Shown here in pieces: positions 49,717 through 58,898 of a stretch of DNA of 64,000 nt; position 1 is the first letter of the stretch; each line of letters begins with the position of its first letter. The translations under genes were made by a program, and so were the position numbers. Source of the stretch: Candidatus Limnocylindrales bacterium (GTDB lineage: Bacteria > Desulfobacterota > Binatia > UBA1149 > CAITLU01); NCBI GenBank assembly GCA_035626395.1, contig DASPNR010000030.1:1-64000 (forward strand), read 5' to 3'. A model generated the notes under the pieces. The model made no database searches and was not told where the DNA came from. It saw only the letters and a program-made list of their open reading frames with translations.

Positions 49717-50523
49717 ATGTCCGTCACCATCTTCGGCATCGTCAATCTGACCGAGGACTCCTTCTCGGACGGGGGACGCTTCCTGCAGCCGGAGGCGGCG
49801 ATCGACCATGCGCTGAGGCTGCGCGCGGACGGCGCCGACGTCATCGATCTCGGACCTGCGTCCAGCGCCCCCGAGGCGCGCGAGGTATCGGCGCAGGAAG
49901 AGATCGAACGGCTCGCGCCGGTGATGGCCGAATTGTCACGCCACGGGGTGGCCGTCAGCGTCGATTCGTGGCGCACGCAGACGCAGCGGTACGCGCTCGG
50001 CGCCGGCGCAGCCTACCTCAACGACATCCGCGGCTTCGACGATGCCGCTTTCCATTCCGAGCTGGCTGCTTCGACGGCGCGTCTGGTGGTGATGCATTCG
50101 GTCCAGCGCGGCCCGCGCGCAACTCGCGAGGTGACGGACGCGGCTGCGGTGCTGCGCGGCATCGAGGAGTTCTTCGCGGCGCGCGTGGCCGCGCTCGAGA
50201 CGGCGGGCATCGACCGCGCGCGTCTCGTGCTCGATCCTGGAATGGGCCTGTTCCTGGGAGCGGATCCGGAGCCGTCGGTTCTCGTGCTGCGGCGCGTGGG
50301 CGAGCTGCGCGCGCGTCATGGCTGCGACGTCATGATCTCGGTGTCGCGCAAGTCCGTGGTCGGGCGCCTTGCCGGCGGGCGCGGCATCCACGAGCGCGCG
50401 GCGGCCTCGCTGGCGGCCGAGCTCTTCGCGGTCGAGCGGGGCGCCACCTTCATCCGCACGCACGAGCCCCGCATGCTGCGCGATGCGCTCACGGTGCTCT
50501 CGGCGCTGTCGGAGAAGGCATGA
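49717..50523 (+). CDS. folP: Dihydropteroate synthase
   Basis: 268 aa from ATG 49717. TIM-barrel DHPS: the pterin loop FGIVNLTEDSFSDGGRFL, the ADVIDLGPASSAPEA strand-loop, VAVSVDSWRTQTQRYAL, AGAAYLNDIRGFDD, RLVVMHSVQRGPRATREV, GIDRARLVLDPGMGLF and VMISVSRKSVVGRLAGGRGI with the final TFIRTHEPRMLRDAL. It condenses para-aminobenzoate with dihydropterin pyrophosphate in folate synthesis, the sulfonamide target. NLTEDSFSDGG replaces the common NVTPDSFSDGG. Other folate genes are not nearby. No clear ribosome site, so the start is inferred from family length. Confidence 0.9.
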   Translation: MSVTIFGIVNLTEDSFSDGGRFLQPEAAIDHALRLRADGADVIDLGPASSAPEAREVSAQEEIERLAPVMAELSRHGVAVSVDSWRTQTQRYALGAGAAYLNDIRGFDDAAFHSELAASTARLVVMHSVQRGPRATREVTDAAAVLRGIEEFFAARVAALETAGIDRARLVLDPGMGLFLGADPEPSVLVLRRVGELRARHGCDVMISVSRKSVVGRLAGGRGIHERAAASLAAELFAVERGATFIRTHEPRMLRDALTVLSALSEKA

Positions 50524-50613
50524 CGTTGGTCGCCGGCGCAGGCGTTCCCGTGCGGCGGTGAAGCATGGACCTGGAGGCGACAGGATGGGGCGGCGGCGCA
50601 CGGCTCGCTCTTT

Positions 50614-51702
50614 TCAGCGCAGCTCCCAGCGCACGCCGAACGTCCGTAGGGCATCGAGCATGTCCATCGCCGGCAGCGCCTTGCCGGTGGTCATGACGCC
50701 GGCATCGCGGCCGCGGCCGCGCACGAGCCACGTCGCCGTCAGCGCGGCGGTTGCACCCGAAGTCGCATAGACGTCCGCGCCGCTCATGCGGCACAGATGA
50801 CTTCCGCTCGGCGACTGAGCGTGAACGAACACGATCCACGACGCATTTTCGCGCTCGCCCGGCGGCGGCGGAGCCATCCACCGGGCGATGCCCCTGGCGG
50901 CGAGCCTGCGCATGCGATCTCCCATCATTCGGCGCGCCGCCGGCTGCGCCTTGGTGGCCAGCGCCAGCCCCGCCGCCGCCGCACGCGGCAGCAGCACGTA
51001 GCAGCTGGCGGACTGGAGGCTGGCGATGTCGAGCGGCAGCATCACCGCATCGCCGCCCGGGAACGGCGCGGCCCAGAACGGATCGCGCTCGCCCGGAAAC
51101 ATCACGCGCCGCGCCGTCCACGACGTCGGCATCGGCGCCAGCCGTCCGTCGCGGAACGCGACGAATCGCTCGCCGATCATGCCGAGCGCCGACAGCGCCG
51201 TGCCGGTGCTCGGCCGGAAGCCATCGGTGAAGTGATAGGAGCTGACGGTCAGCAGCGGCCCGCACCGCTCGTGAAGCAGTGCCGCGCCGAGATAGCTGAA
51301 CGTGTACTCGAAGGCCGCGCCAGTGATGACGGTCGCGCCCGTGCTGACGGCGCGCCGGTGCAGGCTCTCGTACACCTGCATCTGGAATGTCTGTTCGCCC
51401 GTGGTGTCGACGTAATGGACGCCCATGTCCACGGCCGCCCGCACCACCGGCATGCCGAGCATCGTGAAGGGCCCGACGGTGTTGATGACGGCGCGCATGC
51501 CGCCGAGCGCCTGCGCTACCGATGCACCGTCGCCGGCGTCGGCCACGCGCACGTCCGGACGCGAAGGCAGCGCCGCGGCCATCTCCTCGAGCGCGACGCG
51601 ATTGCGTCCGCCCAGAACGTAGGGTTGCTCGAGTCGCTCGAGCGCGGAAACCACCAGACGCCCGGTGTAGCCGGTGGCGCCGAGTACGAGCAGCCGATCC
51701 AT
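50614..51702 (-). CDS. Saccharopine-dehydrogenase-like NADP-binding protein (enoyl-reductase-like)
   Basis: 362 aa. N-terminal Rossmann: LLVLGATGYTGRLVVSALER (GxTGxxG), the GGRNRVALEEMAAAL second strand, INTVGPFTMLGMPVVRAAVD and HYVDTTGEQTF. The rest is a saccharopine-dehydrogenase-like domain with ITGAAFEYTFSYLGAALL and TGKALPAMDMLDALRTFGV. Relatives include mycobacterial trans-acting enoyl reductases for lipid synthesis, and many proteins of unknown substrate. The long loop PPPPGERENASW is atypical. It converges on folP. Probably an NAD(P)-dependent reductase. Confidence 0.78.
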   Translation of the reverse strand: MDRLLVLGATGYTGRLVVSALERLEQPYVLGGRNRVALEEMAAALPSRPDVRVADAGDGASVAQALGGMRAVINTVGPFTMLGMPVVRAAVDMGVHYVDTTGEQTFQMQVYESLHRRAVSTGATVITGAAFEYTFSYLGAALLHERCGPLLTVSSYHFTDGFRPSTGTALSALGMIGERFVAFRDGRLAPMPTSWTARRVMFPGERDPFWAAPFPGGDAVMLPLDIASLQSASCYVLLPRAAAAGLALATKAQPAARRMMGDRMRRLAARGIARWMAPPPPGERENASWIVFVHAQSPSGSHLCRMSGADVYATSGATAALTATWLVRGRGRDAGVMTTGKALPAMDMLDALRTFGVRWELR

Positions 51703-51724
51703 CGAGCGGCCGGATCGCTGGCGG

Positions 51725-52285
51725 CTAGTGAACGCCCGAGGCCGGCGCGAGCGTCGTCGGAGAAACGCCGAGACGCCGAAGCGCCGCCTCCCACATGTCC
51801 TCCGGCGGCGTGTCGAAGAGGAAATCGGCGTTGACGTCGCTGTTGATCCAGGCCGTCTCGGTCAGCTCGCGTTCGAGCTGCGAGGGGCCCCAACCCGAGT
51901 AGCCGAGCAGGAAGCGCAGGCGCCGCGGCGGCTGCGCGGCCAGCACCTTGAGCGCATCGGGCGCCGAGGACATGTACAGCCCCGGCATCACCTCCTGCGT
52001 GCCCTTGCCGCTGAGCCCTTCGACATACTCGTGCAGGATCCAGCCGGTTTCCGGCTGCACCGGCCCGCCGGACCAGGCCACGTCCTTCTTCGGCCCCTGC
52101 CACTCGACCTCGATGGCCTTGAGCAGCTCGCCGACCGGAACGCGGGTGGGCCGGTTGACGACGAGGCCGAACGAGCCTTCGTGCTGATGCTCGATCATGA
52201 GCACGACCGAGCGGTGGAAGTTGGGATCGCGAAGCTGAGGCATCGCGATCAGCAGACCAGGTGCGACCCGAAGCTCCCCTATCAT
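51725..52285 (-). CDS. YqgE/AlgH-family protein
   Basis: 186 aa from ATG 52285 (MIGELRVAPGLLIAMPQLRD), the standard start. Key blocks: DPNFHRSVVLMIEHQHEGSF, GLVVNRPTRVPVGELL, WSGGPVQPETGWILHEY and FLLGYSGWGPSQLERELTE with the conserved GYSGWGxGQLexE pattern (G replaced by P here) and the final WINSDVNADFLFD. The protein is universally conserved in proteobacteria near tRNA- and redox-related genes; its function is unsettled. Here it is followed by the reductase gene 22 bases later, so they are probably co-transcribed. Confidence 0.92.
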   Translation of the reverse strand: MIGELRVAPGLLIAMPQLRDPNFHRSVVLMIEHQHEGSFGLVVNRPTRVPVGELLKAIEVEWQGPKKDVAWSGGPVQPETGWILHEYVEGLSGKGTQEVMPGLYMSSAPDALKVLAAQPPRRLRFLLGYSGWGPSQLERELTETAWINSDVNADFLFDTPPEDMWEAALRRLGVSPTTLAPASGVH

Positions 52286-52436
52286 GTGTTTTTTAGTACT
52301 CCCGGACATGGCTGCGGGCAAGGGGAGGAATTACCCGCGTGCGTTGGCGCCCCCGATCCGCCGGCGAGAGCCACGCACCGTAGTGCGCGCCGAGGCAGTC
52401 ACGCCCGCCGGCATGGCTTCGGACGGGCCTGCGGCG

Positions 52437-53300
52437 TCAGTCGTCGTTGGCGCCCATGTCGGCAAGTGTCCCGCTGGTCTGCGCTCCGTTGGCGTTGTTG
52501 CCTTCCAGATGGTTGCCCCAGTAGCTGCCGCCGCCGCTGGCGTTGATGCCGAACCCCTTGTTGCGATAGATCATGTTGCCGTTGACCCGCATTGGGCTGC
52601 CGCCGGAGCTGATGATTCCCGCGATGCCGTTGTAGTCGATGCGGTTGTCTCGGATCAGCCCGCTGACCTTGATGCCGTTGCCCTTGTTGAAGACCACGAC
52701 GTTGCGCTCGATGATCGTGCCGAGGTTGGCGGCACCGCAGGCGCAGTTGGTGATCCCGTCGCCACCGTTGCCTTCGATGTGGCTGTCGCGCACGACACCT
52801 TGATACAACGTTATGCCCGGCCCGCCGTTCCCCACCACGTGAACGTCCTCGATGGTAACGCTGTTGTAGTACTGCGTGTCCGTGTAGATGCCGCCCGAGG
52901 CGAAGCCGCGGATGCGGCCGTTGCGCAACGTCGAGCCACCCTGGATGGAGATGCCGTAGCCCGATCCGGAGGTGCAGATGATGCTGGTGGCGTCGTAGGG
53001 AACCTGCAGCGTGCAGGTGCCGGGACCGATGATCGCGAAGCCGTTCAGGTCCAGCGTCGCGTTCGAAAGGACGACGCCGGTCGTCCCCACCGGCACGACC
53101 AGGTTGCTCGTCAGCCGGTAGCTTCCGTCGATGAGCTGGATCGGGAAACCGTCACCGGCTTCGACCGAAGCCTGATTGACCTCGATGACGCCGTCGACGG
53201 CGGCTGCCGAAGGCGGCAGTGAAAGTGTCGCCACGGCCGCCGAGGCCGCCACGGCTGCCATTTTCGACCAGATGGATGCGCGCCGGTTCAGGCTCGTCAT
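52437..53300 (-). CDS. Secreted right-handed parallel beta-helix protein
   Basis: 287 aa. Signal peptide (about 1-34). Beta-helix turns: ATLDLNGFAIIGPGTCTLQV, GISIQGGSTLRNGRIRGFAS, VTIEDVHVVGNGGPGITLYQ, GVVRDSHIEGNGGDGITN, IIERNVVVFNKGNGIKVSG, NRIDYNGIAGIISSGGSPMR and NMIYRNKGFGINASGGGSYW with the final WGNHLEGNNANGAQTSG. Asn-rich ladders and NGG turns mark PbH1 repeats of polysaccharide-active or adhesion proteins. Catalytic residues are not obvious. It lies upstream of the YqgE gene on the same strand but with a 150-base gap. Confidence 0.82.
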   Translation of the reverse strand: MTSLNRRASIWSKMAAVAASAAVATLSLPPSAAAVDGVIEVNQASVEAGDGFPIQLIDGSYRLTSNLVVPVGTTGVVLSNATLDLNGFAIIGPGTCTLQVPYDATSIICTSGSGYGISIQGGSTLRNGRIRGFASGGIYTDTQYYNSVTIEDVHVVGNGGPGITLYQGVVRDSHIEGNGGDGITNCACGAANLGTIIERNVVVFNKGNGIKVSGLIRDNRIDYNGIAGIISSGGSPMRVNGNMIYRNKGFGINASGGGSYWGNHLEGNNANGAQTSGTLADMGANDD

Positions 53301-53342
53301 GACTTCCTTCTCCTCCTCGCCGGGCCGATCTCGCTCGCTTCT

Positions 53343-54359
53343 TCAACTGCACGCCGGACACGCCGGCAGCGCCGGCTGTCCCACCGCGATCCGCAACGCC
53401 AGCAGCGAGTCGGATGCCGTGACGTCGCCGTTGCCATTGACGTCGCACACGCAGTCGGCACAGGTCTGGGTGCCGACCGCCGCCTGCAGGATGAAAAGGG
53501 CGTCGCTGGCGGTGACGGTCAGGCTGTTGTTGGTGTCGGCACACAAGACGGTCGCAGCTTCGTTGGCCGAGATCGCGGCGACGTCGGCGGCGGCCAGGGC
53601 GGCGTGCGCGTCCGATCCGTCCACTTGTATCTGCCAGGCCTGGCCGTCGTGCTCGAGGACGTCCTCGTCGTCGAAGCCGACTCCGCCGACGGATCCACTG
53701 CCGTCGAAGGAAACGAGCACGTGGCCGTTCTCGAGCACATGCGCGGCATCCACGTCGAGCGCGTCGGGAACACCTGCCGCCGACCCGTCGAAGAGGATGG
53801 AAAAGGTGCCCGCCTGCAGCCGGACCAGATCCTCGTCGCCGACGACGAGTGCTGCGTCGAGCCTGGCGGCGATGTCGAAGGAGACGGCGATATCCCCGTC
53901 GATGATCGCCACCGCGTCGATCGCCGCGCCCTCGGGAATTCCTTCGGCCGAGCCGTCCAGAGCGATGCTGTAGCTGGCGTTCGCGAAGCGCACGACATCG
54001 CGCGGCGTGGCAGTGATGCCTCCGATCACGGTCGTGGAGTCGACGGAGAAGAGCATGTCGCCGTCGGCGGCCACCGAGTAGCCCGCTAGCGCCACCCCTT
54101 CGGGCAATGGTCCCAGACTGGCCGTGGCGGTGTTGCCGTTCAGATCATCGATGATGACGTCATGGTCGGTCGCGGTCTCCTCGCCGACCGTGACGGTGAC
54201 GTCGGCGCTGAACTCGAGGGATTCCAGCGTGGCGGCGCGTGCGACGCCTGCCTGCGCCATCCAGTGAGCGGCGACGACAGCGAGCAGCAAGCGGTGACGA
54301 GGCGAACGCGAAGAGAGAGGACGGACGTCGGGTTCCCGCTCCACGTGTCCCCTTCCCAA
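53343..54359 (-). CDS. Secreted protein with tandem beta repeats and two dockerin-like motifs
   Basis: 338 aa. The start is uncertain; the N-terminal Arg-rich part precedes a signal (LLLAVVAAHWMAQAGVARAA). Four related units of about 55 residues follow: EETATDHDVIIDDLNG, SVAADGDMLFSVDSTTVIGG, AIIDGDIAVSFDIAARLDAA and VLENGHVLVSFDGSGSVGGV, each with DEDLV/DEDVL and an FDGS-like turn. The end has two dockerin-like EF-hand motifs, CADTNNSLTVTASDALFILQ and CDVNGNGDVTASDSLLALRI, flanked by Cys-rich VGTQTCADCV and PACPACS. Loops D-x-N-x-D bind calcium. It faces the beta-helix gene; probably both secreted. The binding partner (cohesin) is not in the window. Confidence 0.75.
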   Translation of the reverse strand: MGRGHVEREPDVRPLSSRSPRHRLLLAVVAAHWMAQAGVARAATLESLEFSADVTVTVGEETATDHDVIIDDLNGNTATASLGPLPEGVALAGYSVAADGDMLFSVDSTTVIGGITATPRDVVRFANASYSIALDGSAEGIPEGAAIDAVAIIDGDIAVSFDIAARLDAALVVGDEDLVRLQAGTFSILFDGSAAGVPDALDVDAAHVLENGHVLVSFDGSGSVGGVGFDDEDVLEHDGQAWQIQVDGSDAHAALAAADVAAISANEAATVLCADTNNSLTVTASDALFILQAAVGTQTCADCVCDVNGNGDVTASDSLLALRIAVGQPALPACPACS

Positions 54360-54639
54360 GAGCCACCGGCGCAGTCAACGCATTCGCTCACCCTGTTGCG
54401 GCGACGATTCGAGTTTTTTCGATGCATCACGCTCCAGCCTGTCCGACCGCGTGAGTGCCGCGCGGCGGGCCTTTGCGCAACGCTCGCCCCACGGAGGAGT
54501 TGCCGATGCGGAGCTTTCCTTGGCTGCGACGCACGATACTGTCTCCCTTCGACGTCCGATGGTGGGCAAGACGGCTGTCGCCCTTGCCGCCGCCAGCCGC
54601 AAAGCGCGTGCAGCACTGCCCGCGCAGGAGAAGCAATAC

Positions 54640-55611
54640 ATGGAATACGGCGTACTCGTACCGCAAGGATGGCGTCTCGATCTCACCGGCGTGCAGGGCG
54701 ACGCCGAGAAATGGCGGACGTGCGATCGAGTCATCCGCGGCCTCGACGAGGCGGGATGGCAGTCGCTGTGGGTGTTCGACCACTTCCATACGTTTCCGCG
54801 CAAGCAGGTGGAGGCGACCTTCGAAGCATGGACGATGATGGCCAACATGGCCGCGATCACGTCGCGCGCGCGCATCGGCCAGCTGGTCACGTGCAACGAG
54901 TACCGCCACCCTGCCTACCTGGCCAAGATCGCCGCCTGCGTGGACGTGATGAGCGGCGGGCGCCTGGATCTCGGCATCGGCGCCGGGTGGTTCGCCGAGG
55001 AGTTCGAGGCGTTCGGCTACGACTTTCGCACCATCGGCGCGCGCCTGAAGCGGCTCGGTGAGTCGCTCGAGATCCTGCGCCGCCTCTGGGGCCCCGAGGA
55101 GACGGTGACGTTCGAAGGCAAGCACTTCAAGCTCGTGGATGCGATCTGCCAGCCGCGTCCTCTGCAGAGCCCGCGCATCCCCATCGTCATCGGCGGGCGC
55201 GGCGAGAAGGTGCTGCTGCGTCTCGTGGCCAGGTACGCGGACGTGTGGAACTACAACGGCAGCCAGGACGAGTTCCCGCGCTACAAGAAGATCCTGCAGG
55301 AGCATTGCCTGGCGGTGGGCCGCGACTTCGATGAGATCAAGATCACGGCGATGTCGGGCGGCATCGCCTTCGACGACGACGCGGAGAAGGAACGCTTCTT
55401 CACGCGCATCCAGACCCAGGGCTTCAACCCCGACAGCCTGCTCGGCTTCGTGGCCTGCCACGGCACGCGCGAGCGCTGCGCCGAGGTACTGTCGGCGTGG
55501 AAGGGCATGGGCGTGCACGGCATCGTCTTCTTCTTCAACGACATCGCCTCCTTCGGCAGCGGCGACTCCCAGGCGGAGATCTTCCGTCGCGACATCCTTT
55601 CCCAAGTCTGA
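54640..55611 (+). CDS. LLM-class F420-dependent oxidoreductase
   Basis: 323 aa from ATG 54640 (AGGAG upstream); the longer frame lacks homology. A TIM-barrel luciferase-like protein: MEYGVLVPQGWRLDLTGVQG, GWQSLWVFDHFHTFPRKQVE, EAWTMMANMAAITSRARIGQ, LVTCNEYRHPAYLAKIAACV, DVMSGGRLDLGIGAGWFAEE, FEAFGYDF and IPIVIGGRGEKVLLRLVARY (GGRGEK). The pattern is that of the F420-dependent glucose-6-phosphate dehydrogenase-like group TIGR03560, oxidising or reducing an unknown substrate. No F420 synthesis genes are visible in the window. It is transcribed alone, divergent from the dockerin-like gene. Confidence 0.9.
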   Translation: MEYGVLVPQGWRLDLTGVQGDAEKWRTCDRVIRGLDEAGWQSLWVFDHFHTFPRKQVEATFEAWTMMANMAAITSRARIGQLVTCNEYRHPAYLAKIAACVDVMSGGRLDLGIGAGWFAEEFEAFGYDFRTIGARLKRLGESLEILRRLWGPEETVTFEGKHFKLVDAICQPRPLQSPRIPIVIGGRGEKVLLRLVARYADVWNYNGSQDEFPRYKKILQEHCLAVGRDFDEIKITAMSGGIAFDDDAEKERFFTRIQTQGFNPDSLLGFVACHGTRERCAEVLSAWKGMGVHGIVFFFNDIASFGSGDSQAEIFRRDILSQV

Positions 55612-55926
55612 CCAAAGGAAACGCCGTCGCGGGGGTTCGCACAGAGCAAAGGCATCTACGGACAGCGAGGCGATCCGGGCGGCGCGGCGGCCACGGAGAG
55701 GCACCGGCTTCACCGCCGCCGCCTCCTGTCGATCGTGCGCGGCCGCCGCGACGGGAGTAACTCGAAAAAACGCCGCCGGTGCGGCCGCTCTGGCCAGCTT
55801 GGCAGTGGTTTCAAGGTAGCCGGGTGGGTAGACTCCGCGCCGATGCGCCCGCGCGCCCTCTCTCCGTCTTCGCCGCTCCCGCCGGAGCGCACTGCCTGCG
55901 CGCCGGTGCGCGCGTAGAGCGGCCCG
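55612..55926. other. Intergenic region
   Basis: About 315 bases between the LLM gene and the glycosyltransferase, G+C-rich, with frames rich in Arg/Ala only. No promoter or hairpin identified. Confidence 0.5.
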
Positions 55927-58194
55927 ATGCGAATCCTGCACTGGACCGAGCTCTATCGGCCGCACATCGGAGAGGTCGAGCTTCTGACCGAGCACCTCAT
56001 CGGCGCTCTGCACGCCCGCGGCCACGAGAACGTCGTCGTCACCTCGCACACGTCGGCGCCGCTTCGCGACGAGGAGCAGCGCGGGCCCGCGCGCATCCAC
56101 CGCTTCCGCTTCCAGCATGCGCTGGTCGCCCACGACGGTGCCGCCGTCGACGATTTGCGGCGCCGCGTCTGCGAACTGCTCTCGGCCATCGCGCCCGACG
56201 TGGTGCACGTGCACACGCTTCGCCCGAGCCTGCTCTTCCTCGAAGCGGCCGGCAGCGGCCCCTGGTCCACGATCGTCACCGCCTACGACGCGCAAGCGGC
56301 ATCGGCCGCGCTGGCTGCGCGCGCGCTGACCCGCGCCGATGCCGTCGCGGCAACCTCGCAAGGCGGCCTTGCCACGTTGCGGCGCCTGGTCCCGACGCTG
56401 CCCGACACGGCGATCACGGTTCCCATCGGTCTTCCTGCCTCGACGCGTCGCGTGGCCGCGCGCGAAGCGGGGCCGCTCATCGTCGCGGCCGGACGTCTGG
56501 CGCCCGACGAAGGCTTCGAGCTGCTCCTGCGTGCGATGCCGATCGTGCTGCGGGTCTTCCCGCAGGCGCGCCTGCAGATCGCGGGCGACGGCCGAGATCG
56601 TGCGCGTCTGACGGCGCTCATCGAGGAGCTGCGCATCGGCCAGGACGTCGAGCTTCTGGGCTGGCAGTCGCAGGCGCGCACCGAAGCCATGCTGGCGCGG
56701 GCAACCGTGGTGGTCGTGCCCGCACGCCGCGGCGACGCGCTCGGCCTGACCGCGTTGCAGGCGGCGCAGCTTGGGCGGCCGGTCGTGGCCACCGCCTGCG
56801 GCGCGCTGCCGGAGATCGTGCATGACGGGGTCACCGGAGCGATCGTACCCAAGGCGCAAAGCAATCCTCTGGCATGGGCGATCATCGAGCTGCTCGCGCA
56901 TCCCGACCGCGCGCTGCGAATGGGCGCGGCGGCTGCCGAGCGCGCCGCGCGCGATCTTTCGATGCCCGCAATGGTCAACGCGTACGAGGATCTGTACGCG
57001 CACGTCTCGCGCGAGCGCCGCCGGCGCGCCAGCAACGCTCTTTCCCATCGGCCCGTGCTGGTGTGGGAAGGGCCGCTCTCGGGCTACAGCGCGCTCTCCT
57101 ACAGCAACGCCGCCATCTGCAATGCGCTGTTGCAGATGCAGGCCGTCGATCTGCGCATCGTGTCGAACCAGCGGACCTGGACGGATCTGGACTCGCGTCC
57201 CGAGCTGCAGGGCCTGCGGGAGCTGGATTCGGCCGTGGCCGGCAGTCCCGTCGGCGAGGCGGCCAACCGTGCATCACTATGGGTGCGCAACCAGTTCCCG
57301 ATGCGCGGCGCGGCGCCCGGACGTTTCCCCTGGGTCGTCTCGCAGACCTGGGAGTATTCGCTGATCTCGACCCCGATGGTGGAGGCGCTCAACCGCTGCC
57401 GCGAAGTCTGGACGCCCTCCGTGTTCAGTGCCGAGGCCGTGCGGCGCTCGGGCGTACGCATGCCCGTGGAGGTCGTTCCGTTCGGTGTGGATACGACGCT
57501 GTTCACGCCCGAGGGCAAGCGCTTTTCGCTGCCGCACGACGATGCTTTCCGCTTCCTGTTCGTCGGCGCATCGATCTATCGAAAGGGTCTGGACGTGCTG
57601 CTGGCAGCCTATGCCCGCGCCTTCCGCCGCAACGAGAAGGTGCTGCTCGTGGTCAAGGACGTGGGCGTCGGCTCCAACTATGAGGGGCATACCAGCGGTG
57701 ACCGCGTCGAGTCGTTCGCGGCCGACGCCTCCAACCCGCGCGTGGCCTATCTGGACGGGCGACTGCCTTCGGCGTCACTGGCGTCGCTGTACCGCTCCTG
57801 CGACGTCTTCGTCAGCGCCTACCGCGGCGAAGGCTTCTGCCTGCCGGCGCTGGAGGCGATGGCCAGCGGCTTGCCGGTCGTGGTCACCAGCGGCGGTGCC
57901 ACCGACGATTTCGTCGATGAGAGCGTGGGATGGCGCATCCCGTCGCGGCCGCGCTACGTGGGCCGCTCCGTCTACGGGCAGCCTACGCCCGAGGACGTCT
58001 ACCTGCTCGAGCCCGACGTAACCGCGCTCGCCGAGCTCCTGCGCGAATGCTTCGACCGTCGCGATGAAGTGCGCCGGCGTGCAGATGCGGCGCTCGAGCG
58101 CGTGCGTAGCGGCTGGACGTGGACGCACACCGCGCGACGCGTGCTGGATCGCATGGAAGCGTTGATGGGTCTCGGGGCCGCCGTGCAGCGCTGA
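55927..58194 (+). CDS. Tandem GT4-like glycosyltransferase (two GT-B domains)
   Basis: 755 aa. The first GT-B domain is about 1-365: MRILHWTELYRPHIGEVELL, HVHTLRPSLLFLEAAG, LIVAAGRLAPDEGFELLLRA, DGRDRARLTALIEEL and RGDALGLTALQAAQLGRPVV with the E-x7-E region near ALGLTALQAA. The second is about 385-755: VLVWEGPLSGYSALSYSNAA, IRVVPFGVDTTLFTPEG-like, FLFVGASIYRKGLDVLLAAY, SCDVFVSAYRGEGFCLPALE and AMASGLPVVVTSGGATDDFV. Both are retaining GT4-type enzymes; the first motif is degenerate. A fused pair suggests sequential addition of two sugars to a lipid or polysaccharide. No gene cluster for such a polymer surrounds it. Confidence 0.85.
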   Translation: MRILHWTELYRPHIGEVELLTEHLIGALHARGHENVVVTSHTSAPLRDEEQRGPARIHRFRFQHALVAHDGAAVDDLRRRVCELLSAIAPDVVHVHTLRPSLLFLEAAGSGPWSTIVTAYDAQAASAALAARALTRADAVAATSQGGLATLRRLVPTLPDTAITVPIGLPASTRRVAAREAGPLIVAAGRLAPDEGFELLLRAMPIVLRVFPQARLQIAGDGRDRARLTALIEELRIGQDVELLGWQSQARTEAMLARATVVVVPARRGDALGLTALQAAQLGRPVVATACGALPEIVHDGVTGAIVPKAQSNPLAWAIIELLAHPDRALRMGAAAAERAARDLSMPAMVNAYEDLYAHVSRERRRRASNALSHRPVLVWEGPLSGYSALSYSNAAICNALLQMQAVDLRIVSNQRTWTDLDSRPELQGLRELDSAVAGSPVGEAANRASLWVRNQFPMRGAAPGRFPWVVSQTWEYSLISTPMVEALNRCREVWTPSVFSAEAVRRSGVRMPVEVVPFGVDTTLFTPEGKRFSLPHDDAFRFLFVGASIYRKGLDVLLAAYARAFRRNEKVLLVVKDVGVGSNYEGHTSGDRVESFAADASNPRVAYLDGRLPSASLASLYRSCDVFVSAYRGEGFCLPALEAMASGLPVVVTSGGATDDFVDESVGWRIPSRPRYVGRSVYGQPTPEDVYLLEPDVTALAELLRECFDRRDEVRRRADAALERVRSGWTWTHTARRVLDRMEALMGLGAAVQR

Positions 58195-58295
58195 CGTCGG
58201 CAGCGTGAAACGCGAGAGCACGCACCGCCGCGCAGGACCATCGTATCCCGCAGCAGCGCCGCGCTCACCAGGGCGCAGCGGTTGGGCTCATCCGG

Positions 58296-58856
58296 CTACG
58301 AGTATCGCTTGATCCACAGCTTCATCTCATCGGTCAGCCGCTCGTCCTCCATGTAGACGCGCGGCGCGCCGGTGGGGCCCATCGCCAGGCGGATGATGAG
58401 ATGGCCGTGGCGCAGCTCGCGCGGTTCATTCGAAGGGATGCCGCGCTGGTGCAGCAGCTGGTCGTAGTAGTCGTGGACATTGGGCGCCTGGAACCAGACC
58501 TCGGCCAGACGGTCGTTGAAGAAGTGTGCCGTCAACGTGCCGGTAAAGCCGATGTCGGTGAACCCGTGGACGTCCATGAACGTGTGCTTGAAGGGCGGCC
58601 TTCCCGGGTCGGACTCCGAGGTCTGCTCATCCTTGACGGACACTTCACCCGAGCCCATCGCTGCGACGCGACGCTGGAACTCCTCGGGAGTGATGTAGCT
58701 CGGCAGATCGCCGGCGAACAGGACCGGGTCGTACGCAACCTCGGTGAAGGACACGTTGCGGTAGGTCTCGTAGAACACGACGTGAGCGCCCCCGTAGAGC
58801 GCCAGCAGGAGCACCGGCAGGCCAAGGCCCAGCGCAAGATTGGTGGATCGGGCCAT
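58296..58856 (-). CDS. Membrane-anchored protein, unknown
   Basis: 186 aa. One N-terminal transmembrane helix (LALGLGLPVLLLALYGGAHV), then a mixed alpha/beta extracytoplasmic domain: FYETYRNVSFTEVAYDPVLF, ITPEEFQRRVAAMGSGEVSV, KHTFMDVHGFTDIGFTGTLT and AHFFNDRLAEVWFQAPNVHD with the final GHLIIRLAMGPTGAPRVYME. No Cys. I recognise no family. It follows the DUF2071 gene by 42 bases on the same strand, so the two may be one transcript. Confidence 0.65.
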   Translation of the reverse strand: MARSTNLALGLGLPVLLLALYGGAHVVFYETYRNVSFTEVAYDPVLFAGDLPSYITPEEFQRRVAAMGSGEVSVKDEQTSESDPGRPPFKHTFMDVHGFTDIGFTGTLTAHFFNDRLAEVWFQAPNVHDYYDQLLHQRGIPSNEPRELRHGHLIIRLAMGPTGAPRVYMEDERLTDEMKLWIKRYS

Positions 58857-58898
58857 AGTTGGCTCTTTGAACGATCTGCGCGTCCGGGCAAGCGAACG

